From: Micrococcales bacterium KH10
GTDB lineage: Bacteria; Actinomycetota; Actinomycetes; Actinomycetales; Cellulomonadaceae
Assembly: GCA_900188465.1 (NCBI GenBank)
Contig: FZPE01000003.1
Coordinates: 294,266-358,265 of the forward strand
Reading direction: 5' to 3'
Length of the DNA: 64,000 nucleotides
Below, piece by piece: positions 25,153 to 33,049 of this stretch (position 1 is its first letter; the number at the start of each line of letters is the position of its first letter). Made by a program: the position numbers and the translations under genes. The notes under the pieces were generated by a model. It was not told the origin of the DNA, searched no databases, and was given only the letters and a program-made list of their open reading frames with translations.

Positions 25153-27783
25153 ATGCCCTCCGCCACATCGCTGCTGTCCTACTTGCCGCCCACGACCGAT
25201 AACGCCGTAGCCTCAGCCGACGATCTGGTGGACGGCTTCTTGTCGTGGTCGGCGGCAGCAGACTACACGCTGTACCCGCATCAGGAAGAGGCTTTGCTGG
25301 AAATAGCGTCAGGTTCACACGTCATCGTGGCTACGCCCACGGGATCCGGAAAATCCTTGATCGCCGCAGCCGCCCATTTCGTGACCCTGGCGAATCGTGG
25401 CGACTACGGCGGGAAAACCTATTACACTGCCCCGCTCAAAGCCCTCGTCTCAGAAAAGTTCTTCGACCTGGTCGCGCTGTTCGGAACCGCCAATGTCGGA
25501 ATGATGACCGGAGACAGCGCTGTCAACCCGGACGCCCCCATCATCTGCTGCACCGCAGAGATCCTGGCCAACCTCGCACTCCGGCAAGGGCCCGGTGATC
25601 CGGAAGCACCCAAAATCGCACAGGTGGTCATGGACGAGTTCCACTTCTATTCCGACCCGCAACGCGGCTGGGCCTGGCAAGTGCCGCTGCTGGAGCTGCC
25701 CCACACGCAGTTCGTGTTGATGTCAGCGACCCTGGGCGATACCAGCCGATTCGTCGAGGACTTGGAAACACGTACCGGCCGCCCTGTCGCACAGGTCACC
25801 AGCACGACTCGTCCCGTCCCGTTGAGTTTCAGTTACGTCATGGAACCGATTACCGAAATGCTGGTGGAACTCGTCCAAACCCATCGGGCTCCGGTTTATG
25901 TGGTTCATTTCGCGCAAAAGGATGCCATCGACCGGGCTTCGGCACTGTTATCGACGCCTGTGGCGAGCAAGGAACAACGGGCAAAAATCGCCGACGAACT
26001 CGGTGACTTCAAATTCGGCAAAGGCTTCGGTACGACATTGTCACGGCTCCTGAGGTCCGGGATCGGCGTGCATCACGCCGGCATGCTGCCGAAATACCGC
26101 CGTGTCGTCGAGCGGCTCGCGCAGCGCGGACTCCTCAACGTCATTTGCGGTACTGACACCCTGGGAGTCGGCATCAATGTACCGATCCGCACCGTGCTGA
26201 TCACCTCGCTGGTCAAATTCGACGGCGAGCGGATGCGCCACCTCACCGCCCGCGAGTTCCATCAGATCGCGGGACGCGCCGGCCGGGCCGGGTTCGATAC
26301 TCTGGGCGAGGTGCTCGTCATGGCACCAGAACATGTCATCGAGAATCGCAAGGCCGTCGAAAAGGCGGGCGACGATCCCAAGAAGCTACGCAAGATAGTT
26401 CGCAAGAAAGCACCCGAAGGCTCGGTGAACTGGACCGATAAGACCTTCGAACGGTTGCGGGACGCCGACCCAGAACCACTGACCAGCCAGTTCGCGGTCA
26501 GCCATGCCATGGTGCTCAATGTGCTGGCCCGCGCTCACCGCGACGCCCAAGCCGACGCGGTAGCGATCATGTCCCACCTGCTCACAGCGAACCATGACGG
26601 CCCGCAAACACAGCACTTCCACATGCGCCGGGCACTGCAGGTATACCGGTCGCTGCGCCAAGCCGGGTTGATCGAGCACACTTCGCGGCGCGGTCCGGAC
26701 GGCCAGTTGCACGCCCGGGTCGATCTGACTCGTGACCTACCTGATCGGTTCGCGCTCGACCAGCCGCTCTCCCCCTTCGCACTCGCTGCCCAGGACCTTC
26801 TCAGTCTCGACAGCCCAACTCATGCGCTTGACGTGATTTCGACCATCGAAGCTACCCTCGATGACCCTCGTCAGGTGCTCTACGCCCAGCAGCGAGTCGC
26901 CAAATCGGAGGCCGTGGCAACGATGAAGGCGGAGGGATACGACTATGACGAGCGCATCGCTGCGCTCGAAGATGTCACCTGGCCTCGTCCACTCGAAGAC
27001 CTTCTGATCCCAGCGTTCGCGACCTATCAGCACACCAACCCGTGGGTGGCTGACCTCGAGCTCTCCCCTAAATCAGTGGTGCGCGACATGGTCGAGACTG
27101 GCGCGACATTCCATGAATACGTCTCGCGGTACGGGCTGGAACGCACCGAAGGGGTGCTGTTGCGCTATCTCGCGGATGCCTACCGGGCTCTGACCAAGAC
27201 GGTCAGCGCCGAGCACCGCACCGAACACCTCGAGGACATCGTCACGTGGCTGGGTGAAATCGTCCGCAATGTCGACTCGTCACTGCTGGACGAGTGGGAA
27301 CGTCTTGCCAACCCAGTCGATGACGATGCCGACACTCTCACCGGAGACGGTCCACTGGCAGGCACCGGTGAGTCGGCTCCGGTGCGGCCGCTCACGGCGA
27401 ACCTGCGATCGTTCCGTCTGATGGTCAGCGGGGCAATGTTCCGCCGAGTCGAGTTGGCTGCCCGTGAGAACTACCGTGCCCTGGGTGAGTTGGATGGCAC
27501 GGCAGGATGGCATGCGGACGCCTGGGCGGATGCGCTTGATCCACTTTTCAATGAGTTCGGTGACGATGCCATCGGGTTTGATGGCGCAGCTCGTAACCCC
27601 GCGCTGCTGCAGATCACTGACAATATTGACGGCAATGACCGGCTCTGGTCAGTGCGGCAGGTGTTGGACGACCCTGATCACAGCGGCGATTGGGCGATCA
27701 CCGCGCAAATCGACCTCGATGCCAGCGACGAGGCGGGGCAGGTTGTGTTGACCATCGTGGAGGTGGGCCCGTGGCGCAGTTGA
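25153..27783 (+). CDS. DEAD/DEAH-box helicase with C-terminal DUF3516
   Basis: This 876-residue superfamily 2 helicase has an N-terminal RecA domain with Q-like YPHQEEAL, Walker A ATPTGSGKS (near residue 62), DEFH box VVMDEFHFYSD (near 160) and motif III MSATLGD. The second RecA domain has the motifs GVHHAGMLPKYRR, GTDTLGVGINVP and QIAGRAGRAGF, as in Ski2-like helicases. The remainder, from about residue 440, is the DUF3516 region found in actinobacterial members. The substrate is probably RNA or structured DNA, but this is not shown. There is no clear SD before the ATG; a CAGACT sequence 6 bases upstream could be a weak leaderless -10 box. The gene overlaps the YggS-family gene by 13 bases. 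Confidence 0.93.
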   Translation: MPSATSLLSYLPPTTDNAVASADDLVDGFLSWSAAADYTLYPHQEEALLEIASGSHVIVATPTGSGKSLIAAAAHFVTLANRGDYGGKTYYTAPLKALVSEKFFDLVALFGTANVGMMTGDSAVNPDAPIICCTAEILANLALRQGPGDPEAPKIAQVVMDEFHFYSDPQRGWAWQVPLLELPHTQFVLMSATLGDTSRFVEDLETRTGRPVAQVTSTTRPVPLSFSYVMEPITEMLVELVQTHRAPVYVVHFAQKDAIDRASALLSTPVASKEQRAKIADELGDFKFGKGFGTTLSRLLRSGIGVHHAGMLPKYRRVVERLAQRGLLNVICGTDTLGVGINVPIRTVLITSLVKFDGERMRHLTAREFHQIAGRAGRAGFDTLGEVLVMAPEHVIENRKAVEKAGDDPKKLRKIVRKKAPEGSVNWTDKTFERLRDADPEPLTSQFAVSHAMVLNVLARAHRDAQADAVAIMSHLLTANHDGPQTQHFHMRRALQVYRSLRQAGLIEHTSRRGPDGQLHARVDLTRDLPDRFALDQPLSPFALAAQDLLSLDSPTHALDVISTIEATLDDPRQVLYAQQRVAKSEAVATMKAEGYDYDERIAALEDVTWPRPLEDLLIPAFATYQHTNPWVADLELSPKSVVRDMVETGATFHEYVSRYGLERTEGVLLRYLADAYRALTKTVSAEHRTEHLEDIVTWLGEIVRNVDSSLLDEWERLANPVDDDADTLTGDGPLAGTGESAPVRPLTANLRSFRLMVSGAMFRRVELAARENYRALGELDGTAGWHADAWADALDPLFNEFGDDAIGFDGAARNPALLQITDNIDGNDRLWSVRQVLDDPDHSGDWAITAQIDLDASDEAGQVVLTIVEVGPWRS

Positions 27784-28550
27784 TTGAGACGAGGGTGGAC
27801 GAGTTCGTCACTGCCCTGGAACGCGATTGTGCCGCTGCAGGCCGCGCTCTCGACGGCCTGACTGTACTGCTGGCGACCAAGACGCAGAGCCCTGAGGCCA
27901 TCCGGACTGCGGTCAACGGCTTCCGCGAGCACGGGCTGGAAGTGATCGTGGGCGAGAACCGAGTTCAAGAACTGGTCGCCAAGGCTGCGGTATTTGCCGA
28001 ACTCGGCACACCTGCGCATCTGATCGGACCCTTGCAGTCGAATAAGATCAACGCTGCACTGCGCGCCCTGTTTATCAGCGATGGTACAACCGAGCAGAGC
28101 GGACACTCGATAGCTCCGCCGCGCCGCCCCTGCATTCAGACCATCGCGAGTCTGGACACCGCGGAGAGGATCGCAGCCCGGTTGAGGCCTGAGCATCGAC
28201 TGGATGTGATGATCCAGGTGAACTCGTCTGGTGAAGCATCAAAATCTGGTGTGGCACCCGAATCGACGCTGGCGCTCGCGGAACAGATCTTGCAACTGTC
28301 TCAGTTGTGTCTGACAGGTCTGATGACCATCGGGCCGCGAGACCGCGACCCGGACCGCACAGCTGACGCCTTCCTTCAGGTCAGGACCCTTCGGGACGAA
28401 ATCTCTCAGCTTCCGTCACCGGACGCTCATCGCTGCGTCCACTTGTCGATGGGGATGTCGGAGGACATCTCCGCCGCCATCAGGTGCGGTTCGACCATCA
28501 TTCGGCCCGGCAGGGCGATCTTTGGCGACCGTGCGGCCCCGCCGAAATAG
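27771..28550 (+). CDS. YggS/PROSC family pyridoxal-phosphate-binding protein
   Basis: This 259-residue protein is of the YggS family, which binds PLP on a single alanine-racemase-like barrel and keeps cellular PLP balanced. The PLP Lys is in VLLATKTQSPEAI; further family motifs are IVGENRVQEL, HLIGPLQSNK, VNSSGEASKSG, GLMTIGP and LSMGMSEDISAAI. An insertion (about residues 100-122, SDGTTEQSGHSIAPP) sits where most members have a short loop. The GTG at 27771 has GGAGG upstream; the longer frame to 27690 runs through the helicase gene in another frame. In many bacteria yggS lies in the division cluster, but here it follows a helicase with overlap. Confidence 0.92.
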   Translation: MAQLIETRVDEFVTALERDCAAAGRALDGLTVLLATKTQSPEAIRTAVNGFREHGLEVIVGENRVQELVAKAAVFAELGTPAHLIGPLQSNKINAALRALFISDGTTEQSGHSIAPPRRPCIQTIASLDTAERIAARLRPEHRLDVMIQVNSSGEASKSGVAPESTLALAEQILQLSQLCLTGLMTIGPRDRDPDRTADAFLQVRTLRDEISQLPSPDAHRCVHLSMGMSEDISAAIRCGSTIIRPGRAIFGDRAAPPK

Positions 28551-28604
28551 TTGTCATGACAACGCAGTTTGCATCCGGGCCGTCAGTGCGTCACGCTCGT
28601 AGGC

Positions 28605-29300
28605 ATGCGGAAATTTCTCAGTCGGGTCGGCCTTGCAGCACGCACACCGGACTACACCGAGTCCTGGAATGAATCGGCCAAACGAATCGAACTCGTTCTA
28701 CCGTTTACCGTTGTCCTTCCTGACAATGCGCAATCAGCCGCCGACCTGTCTGATCGAGTGATCGCGGCAGTGGGCGACATCCAGGCTGGGCGAATCGGCT
28801 CGTCTTTACCGGAACACGTCACGGAAGCACACGCCGCTATCGTGATTCAACCAACCAACCGTCCGCTTGGTGAACTCGAAGAGCAAGCGCTGACGATTCT
28901 GCGTGAGCGGCTCGGATCGGCCATCGCGGTTGAGGTGACTGAGGTCGCGGCTGAGCCAGAGCCAGAAGCAGCGCCAGTAGCAACTGCCGAGGTGCTCACC
29001 CCGGAATTCGAGTGGGACGACGACACCAACACTTTCAAAGGCCGGATGCCTGCCCCATCAAGGCCGCCCACTTCGCCCGGTACTCATATTCGGAAGTCGT
29101 TTGATCGGATCATGGCAGCGATCGGCACGGACAAGGTGCAGTCCCTGGCTCCGCAGGACAAACGCGGTACCGCCCGTTATGAGATCACCATCGTGTTGCC
29201 GCGCCAGACTCAGTGGGATCAGCGCTGCAACCAGGTCGTCGCCAAAATTGAGGACGCCCTGCTGAACACCCGGGTTACTTTCCGGGTCGAGCACGGCTGA
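28605..29300 (+). CDS. hypothetical protein with two similar alpha/beta segments
   Basis: This 231-residue protein is not recognised. Two parts look alike: the N-terminal RIELVLPFTVVLP with a following helix SDRVIAAVGDIQAGRI, and the C-terminal RYEITIVLPRQTQ with the helix CNQVVAKIEDALL. Between them lies a long Glu/Pro/Ala-rich linker (about 115-150, EPEPEAAPVATAEV). There is no signal peptide or membrane helix. The ATG at 28605 is chosen because the protein then begins MRKFLSRVGL; the frame extends 12 codons further up without an SD. The gene ends shortly before a terminator shared with cimA. Duplication within the protein is suggested by eye only. Confidence 0.55.
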   Translation: MRKFLSRVGLAARTPDYTESWNESAKRIELVLPFTVVLPDNAQSAADLSDRVIAAVGDIQAGRIGSSLPEHVTEAHAAIVIQPTNRPLGELEEQALTILRERLGSAIAVEVTEVAAEPEPEAAPVATAEVLTPEFEWDDDTNTFKGRMPAPSRPPTSPGTHIRKSFDRIMAAIGTDKVQSLAPQDKRGTARYEITIVLPRQTQWDQRCNQVVAKIEDALLNTRVTFRVEHG

Positions 29301-29326
29301 CCGCCAGACGATAACGGCCTTCAAGC

Positions 29327-29367
29327 AATGCGGCCCCGATGCTTTCAGAGCGTCAGGGCCGCATTTT
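29327..29367. terminator. bidirectional terminator between the hypothetical gene and cimA
   Basis: Ten-base arms at 29327-29336 and 29356-29365 (AATGCGGCCC and its complement) enclose a 19-base loop. The plus-strand arm runs into TTTT, and the minus-strand side has AA-rich arm ends, so it serves the plus-strand gene best. It lies between convergent genes whose stops are 68 bases apart. Confidence 0.75.
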
Positions 29368-29368
29368 G

Positions 29369-30964
29369 CTATCGCGGGTCGATACCGCGTCGTCGCAAAC
29401 CGTAGATCGCCGCATCGGTCAGTGCTTCCCAAGAAGCTTCCAAGATGTTGGGACCGACACCCACGGTCGACCAGATGTCGACGCCATCGGTCATTTCGAT
29501 CAGCACCCGGGTGATCGCGTCAGTTCCGTGGGTGTGCTCCAGGATGCGGACTTTGAAGTCGATCAGCTCAAAGTCGTCGATCTCCGGGTAGACCTTCATC
29601 AATGCGTCGCGCAGTGCGTGATCGAGTGCGTTGACGGGTCCGTTTCCTTCGCCCACCGCCACAATCCGTTCACCGCCGGCAACGAGTTTGACGGTTGCCT
29701 CGGCGCCTGCCTGGGTGCCGCGCGGACCGACACGTTCGACGATGGCGCGCCATGACTCGACAGCGAAGTATTTTGGACGAGTTCCCTCCAGCTCTTCGAC
29801 AAGCAGCAACTCGAATGACGCGTCGGCGGCGTCATAGGTGTACCCCTTTGACTCTGCTTCCTTGACCCGATTGGTCACAGCGGTCAGCACATCGGAGCGT
29901 CCTGCCAGATCGAAACCGAGCTCGCGCCCTTTAAGCTCAATGGAGGCTCGTCCTGCCATCTCCGAAACCAGCATCCGCATATCGTTGCCCACCAGTGTCG
30001 GGTCCGTGTGTTGGTAGAGGTCTGGGTCCACTTTGATGGCACTGGCGTGCAGGCCCGCCTTGTGCGCGAAGGCGCTGGCGCCAACGTAGGGCTGGCGCCC
30101 ATAGGGAGCAATGTTGGTGACTTCAGAGATTTGATGCGCAATGCGAGTGGCGTCTGAGAGCCCGCCGCCTAGGGTCTCGTAGCCGAATTTGATCTCCAGG
30201 TTCGCGACCACTGCGATCAGGTCGGCGTTGCCGGTACGTTCACCATAACCGTTGACTGTTCCCTGGACTTGTCGCACGCCTGCTGTGACTGCGGCGAGCG
30301 TGTTGGCCACGGCGCAACCGGTGTCGTTGTGAGCATGCATGCCCAAGATCCGTTCCTCATCGCCTGCACCGGTGGCTTCGCGTAGTTCGCTGACGATTTC
30401 GGTGACCCAGTGCGGCAGCATCCCACCGTTGGTGTCGCAGAGAATCACTGCTTCCGCACCCGCGCTGAACGCAGTTTCCACTGCCGCAGTGGCGTAGGAC
30501 GAGTCGAATCGGTAACCGTCGAAGAAGTGTTCCGCGTCGATCATGACTCGTCTTCCCTCAGAACGCAGGAAATCGACGGTGTCACGGATCATCGCCAGGT
30601 TCTCGTCAGGAGTGGTCTTCAGTGCCCGCTCAACGTGACGAATATCTGACTTCGCCACCAAAGTGACCACGGGCGCTTCGGAATCAAGCAGCGCGCGAAC
30701 CTGTGGATCGGCGTCGGCTCTGACACCGGCCTTACGGGTTGCACCGAATGCGGCTAGTTGCGCATTGCGAAAGTTGAGTTCGCGGCGCGCGAGCGCGAAG
30801 AAGTCAGTGTCCTTGGGCACGGCACCCGGCCAGCCGCCTTCAATGAATCCGACACCGAGTTCGTCGAGCAGTGCCGCGATCGCCAACTTGTCAGCGATCG
30901 ACAGGTTCATGCCCTCTTGCTGCGCACCGTCGCGCAGCGTTGTGTCGTAGATCTGGAAGTTCAT
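29369..30964 (-). CDS. cimA: (R)-citramalate synthase
   Basis: This 531-residue enzyme condenses pyruvate with acetyl-CoA to citramalate, opening the threonine-independent route to 2-oxobutyrate and isoleucine. The DRE-TIM barrel starts IYDTTLRDGAQQEGMN and has the conserved FIEGGWPGAVPKD and HNDTGCAVANTLAAV segments. The C-terminal LeuA-type regulatory domain (about 400-531) would bind isoleucine as feedback inhibitor. The ATG at 30964 begins the typical NFQIYDTT; the 15 upstream codons are within the leader. Expression is probably controlled by the attenuator just upstream. ilvE, leuB and ilvBNC downstream in map order supply the rest of the pathway; leuCD, needed to convert citramalate, are not in this window. 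Confidence 0.94.
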   Translation of the reverse strand: MNFQIYDTTLRDGAQQEGMNLSIADKLAIAALLDELGVGFIEGGWPGAVPKDTDFFALARRELNFRNAQLAAFGATRKAGVRADADPQVRALLDSEAPVVTLVAKSDIRHVERALKTTPDENLAMIRDTVDFLRSEGRRVMIDAEHFFDGYRFDSSYATAAVETAFSAGAEAVILCDTNGGMLPHWVTEIVSELREATGAGDEERILGMHAHNDTGCAVANTLAAVTAGVRQVQGTVNGYGERTGNADLIAVVANLEIKFGYETLGGGLSDATRIAHQISEVTNIAPYGRQPYVGASAFAHKAGLHASAIKVDPDLYQHTDPTLVGNDMRMLVSEMAGRASIELKGRELGFDLAGRSDVLTAVTNRVKEAESKGYTYDAADASFELLLVEELEGTRPKYFAVESWRAIVERVGPRGTQAGAEATVKLVAGGERIVAVGEGNGPVNALDHALRDALMKVYPEIDDFELIDFKVRILEHTHGTDAITRVLIEMTDGVDIWSTVGVGPNILEASWEALTDAAIYGLRRRGIDPR

Positions 30965-31027
30965 CGTTGACTTCTTTCGTTGGGTGGAACACTTTTTCGT
31001 GGCCTGCACAGCGGGGCTGTTGACAAT

Positions 31028-31056
31028 AAAAAAACCTCCCGGGGCATTGGGAGGTT
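31028..31056 (-). terminator. attenuator terminator of cimA
   Basis: On the minus strand AACCTCCC and GGGAGGTT pair around an 8-base loop, followed by a run of seven U residues. It lies about 65 bases before the cimA start codon and directly after the pause hairpin, so it is an attenuator rather than the end of an upstream gene. Confidence 0.85.
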
Positions 31057-31088
31057 AGCGCATCTAGTGGTCGTGGACTAGATGCGCT
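31057..31088 (-). promoter_or_regulatory. pause/anti-antiterminator hairpin of the cimA leader
   Basis: Two perfect 12-base arms at 31057-31068 and 31077-31088 (AGCGCATCTAGT and its complement) form a hairpin with an 8-base loop. The stop codon and last codons of the leader peptide lie inside the first arm. A ribosome finishing the peptide would melt this stem, and one stalled at the Ile codons would leave a different pairing, which is the logic of ribosome-mediated attenuation. Confidence 0.7.
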
Positions 31089-31128
31089 CGTCAATAATCT
31101 CGTGCGAATAGTGGCTCACGTCTGCCAT
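31078..31128 (-). CDS. putative cimA leader peptide with Ile codons
   Basis: A 16-codon frame MADVSHYSHEIIDERI ends with TAG inside the pause hairpin. Three of the last six codons are Ile (ATT ATT and a final ATC). Isoleucine is the end product of the citramalate route, which makes it a fitting sensor. No good SD precedes the ATG; the frame is open further upstream, so the start could be earlier. Confidence 0.5.
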   Translation of the reverse strand: MADVSHYSHEIIDERI

Positions 31129-31386
31129 TTTCGCATGAAGGTCCGGTTCGTGCAAAGCACCTGTGTCTACCGCAGATCCGAGAGTGCGGATATCGCAGGA
31201 CAGGGGACCCAGTCGCATCGGACGATTTGCGTGGGATAGATCACATGACTGTGCTTTCGAGATGCGAACGACGCCGAAATGATCGAAAGTTGAACAGAGA
31301 CAGGTCACCGGCAGTGAAATTTGCTGCAATGTTAAGGGACCTTTGTCCATGTTGTATCCAGTGTGACCCACGAGAGGAAGAATCTA

Positions 31387-32235
31387 ATGACGAAGAAGCT
31401 GCGAAGTGCGGTGCTGGCGACCAGCCTGGCGCTGATCGGAGCGGTCGGACTTGCTGTTGCGCCTGCATCCCAGGCGGCTCCCGCAGTGGGCCAGTTCTCC
31501 GTGCCGACATTGCCGGGATTGCCCAAGTCGACTTCTATCCCTAAGTCCGGAGACAAGTACATCGACGTGAAAGTGACCTTCTCAGGCACCGCCGCAGACA
31601 GTGGGACCACTGGCGACTCCAACGGTGACGGCGCCAACGTCTACTACCGGACGTACCACGGCAGCACCTACGCCAGCCCGTCGATCGACATCGTCAAGAC
31701 CAACATCAAATCGTATGTGTCAAAGCCATCCATCAATGCTTCTGACTACTCCAGCACCATCGCACCAGGTACCTCAAACCTGTGGCGAATCCGCATCACT
31801 CAGTACACCTCACCAGGTGTCTACCGCGTGACCTTCCCAGTCACGCAGTTCCACACAGTGAACTACAACACTGTGAAGACGACCAAGACTGCGACTGCTA
31901 CCTTCACTGTCAAACTGAATAAGAAGGCCGCAAAGAGCAACTTCAGCGCCAGTGGAGGCCAATGGACTGTGGGTCGTACGGCGACGATCTATGCCTATGC
32001 TCACGAAACCTACCGGGGCAAGAAGGTCACGCTGCAGTACAAGCCGAAGGGCACCAAGAAGTGGCGCAATGTCGGCAAGGCCAAGAAGTTCAAACTCAGC
32101 TCATCTCGCTCACGCGCCATCTTTAAGACCAAGGCACTGCGTAAGACTGGACAAGTCCGCTTCAAGGTGAAGAAGTCGAAGTACGGTGCCAAGTTCACTA
32201 CGAAGAAGTTCAAGGTCACCGTCAAGCGCCGGTGA
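31387..32235 (+). CDS. secreted lysine-rich beta-type protein, unknown
   Basis: This 282-residue protein has a classical signal peptide (KKLRSAVLATSLALIGAVGLAVAPASQA, cleavage near APA). The mature part is a two-domain beta-type sequence: a Thr/Ser/Tyr-rich region (about 40-180, SGDKYIDVKVTFSGT, WRIRITQYTSPGVYRVTFP) that looks Ig- or jelly-roll-like, and a very basic C-terminal domain (about 190-282, GKKVTLQYKPKGTKKWRNVGKAKKFKL) resembling the repeats of some secreted actinobacterial proteins. There is no LPxTG-type signal. GAGAGGAAG lies before the ATG at 31387, while the in-frame ATG at 31363 has none. A strong terminator follows. Binding to cell wall or nucleic acid through the Lys-rich end is only a guess. 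Confidence 0.65.
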   Translation: MTKKLRSAVLATSLALIGAVGLAVAPASQAAPAVGQFSVPTLPGLPKSTSIPKSGDKYIDVKVTFSGTAADSGTTGDSNGDGANVYYRTYHGSTYASPSIDIVKTNIKSYVSKPSINASDYSSTIAPGTSNLWRIRITQYTSPGVYRVTFPVTQFHTVNYNTVKTTKTATATFTVKLNKKAAKSNFSASGGQWTVGRTATIYAYAHETYRGKKVTLQYKPKGTKKWRNVGKAKKFKLSSSRSRAIFKTKALRKTGQVRFKVKKSKYGAKFTTKKFKVTVKRR

Positions 32236-32271
32236 CGACAAATACCTCAATCACCCCAGATAGGGGCTGAT

Positions 32272-32313
32272 GGCTGTGGGTCCGGCACTGAAGTGCCGGA
32301 CCCACAGCCTTTT
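32272..32313 (+). terminator. strong terminator after the secreted protein gene
   Basis: Perfect 18-base arms at 32272-32289 and 32292-32309 carry GTGGGTCCGGCACT and its complement, followed by TTTT. It isolates the secreted protein gene from the PadR operon. Confidence 0.9.
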
Positions 32314-32356
32314 ACTTTGTCCGGCGCTACACCCAGTCCCAAGGCGTTGCTCTCAC

Positions 32357-32362
32357 TTGACA
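32357..32362 (+). promoter_or_regulatory. -35 box TTGACA of the PadR-ABC operon
   Basis: TTGACA is a perfect -35 consensus. The dyad begins 5 bases downstream; a TAAGCA at 32379-32384 (16-base spacing) could be a weak -10 box inside it. A repressor bound to the dyad would block this promoter. Confidence 0.5.
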
Positions 32363-32366
32363 CCCA

Positions 32367-32408
32367 TTAGTTACTCTGTAAGCATATGACTACTTACTGA
32401 ATAACTAG
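32367..32408. promoter_or_regulatory. 42-bp imperfect dyad, putative PadR operator
   Basis: The arms read TAGTTACTCTGTAAG and, on the other strand, TAGTTATTCAGTAAG around a 10-base centre that contains CATATG. Thirteen of fifteen arm positions match. The dyad ends 12 bases before the padR start codon and covers the region between -35 and the SD. PadR regulators bind such dyads in their own promoters, so autoregulation is likely. Confidence 0.65.
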
Positions 32409-32419
32409 CGGAGGTTTCG

Positions 32420-33049
32420 TTGTCTATCAAGAGCGCCTTCTTGGCACTGTTAAGCGAACGCCCCATGCACGGCTACCAGTTGCGACAGGAGTTTGACTCG
32501 CGCACCGGCGGCACGTGGCCGCTCAATATCGGCCAGGCATACACCACGCTGCAGCGGCTGGAACGCGACGGACTCGTCCAGCCGCTTCCCGCGGAAGGCG
32601 ATGCACCCGAGACATTCGCCTTGACGGACAAGGGCCAAGCGGAAACTGAGCAGTGGTGGCACGCCCCGGTGCAGCGCGATGCCCCGAGCCGAGACGAGCT
32701 TTCAATCAAGCTGGCGCTCGCAGTGACCATTCCTGGCGTAGACGTCAGCGAAGTGATCCAGATTCAGCGCACGGAAACACTCAAAACACTGCGCAGTTAC
32801 ACTCAGCTCAAACGATCGGCCGCCGCACCTCATGAAGCGGCCGGAACCGATCTTGCCTGGCTGCTCGTCCTTGATTCCCTCATCTTCAAAGCCGAAGCCG
32901 AAGTTCGCTGGCTCGACCACGTCGAAGGCACAGTCATCCAATCTGCCCAGCGCGACACGGGCGCGCCCGCACAGAGAAACGCCGCTACGCCCAGGACCGA
33001 TTTGTCAGCCCCAACGGCCGCTTCTAGCACCGCAGGAAGGCAACGATGA
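32420..33049 (+). CDS. PadR family transcriptional regulator
   Basis: This 209-residue regulator has the winged helix typical of PadR (SIKSAFLALLSERPMHGYQLRQEF, TYTLQRLERDGLV-type recognition part reads AYTTLQRLERDGLVQP) and a longer C-terminal helical dimerisation domain. The last 35 residues are a disordered Ala/Thr-rich tail. It starts with a rare TTG at 32420 supported by GCGGAGG 7 bases upstream. The stop overlaps the ABC gene start by 4 bases (ATGA), so it is the first gene of an operon with a transporter, the usual arrangement for PadR-controlled efflux. The effector is probably a transported drug or peptide. Confidence 0.9.
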   Translation: MSIKSAFLALLSERPMHGYQLRQEFDSRTGGTWPLNIGQAYTTLQRLERDGLVQPLPAEGDAPETFALTDKGQAETEQWWHAPVQRDAPSRDELSIKLALAVTIPGVDVSEVIQIQRTETLKTLRSYTQLKRSAAAPHEAAGTDLAWLLVLDSLIFKAEAEVRWLDHVEGTVIQSAQRDTGAPAQRNAATPRTDLSAPTAASSTAGRQR

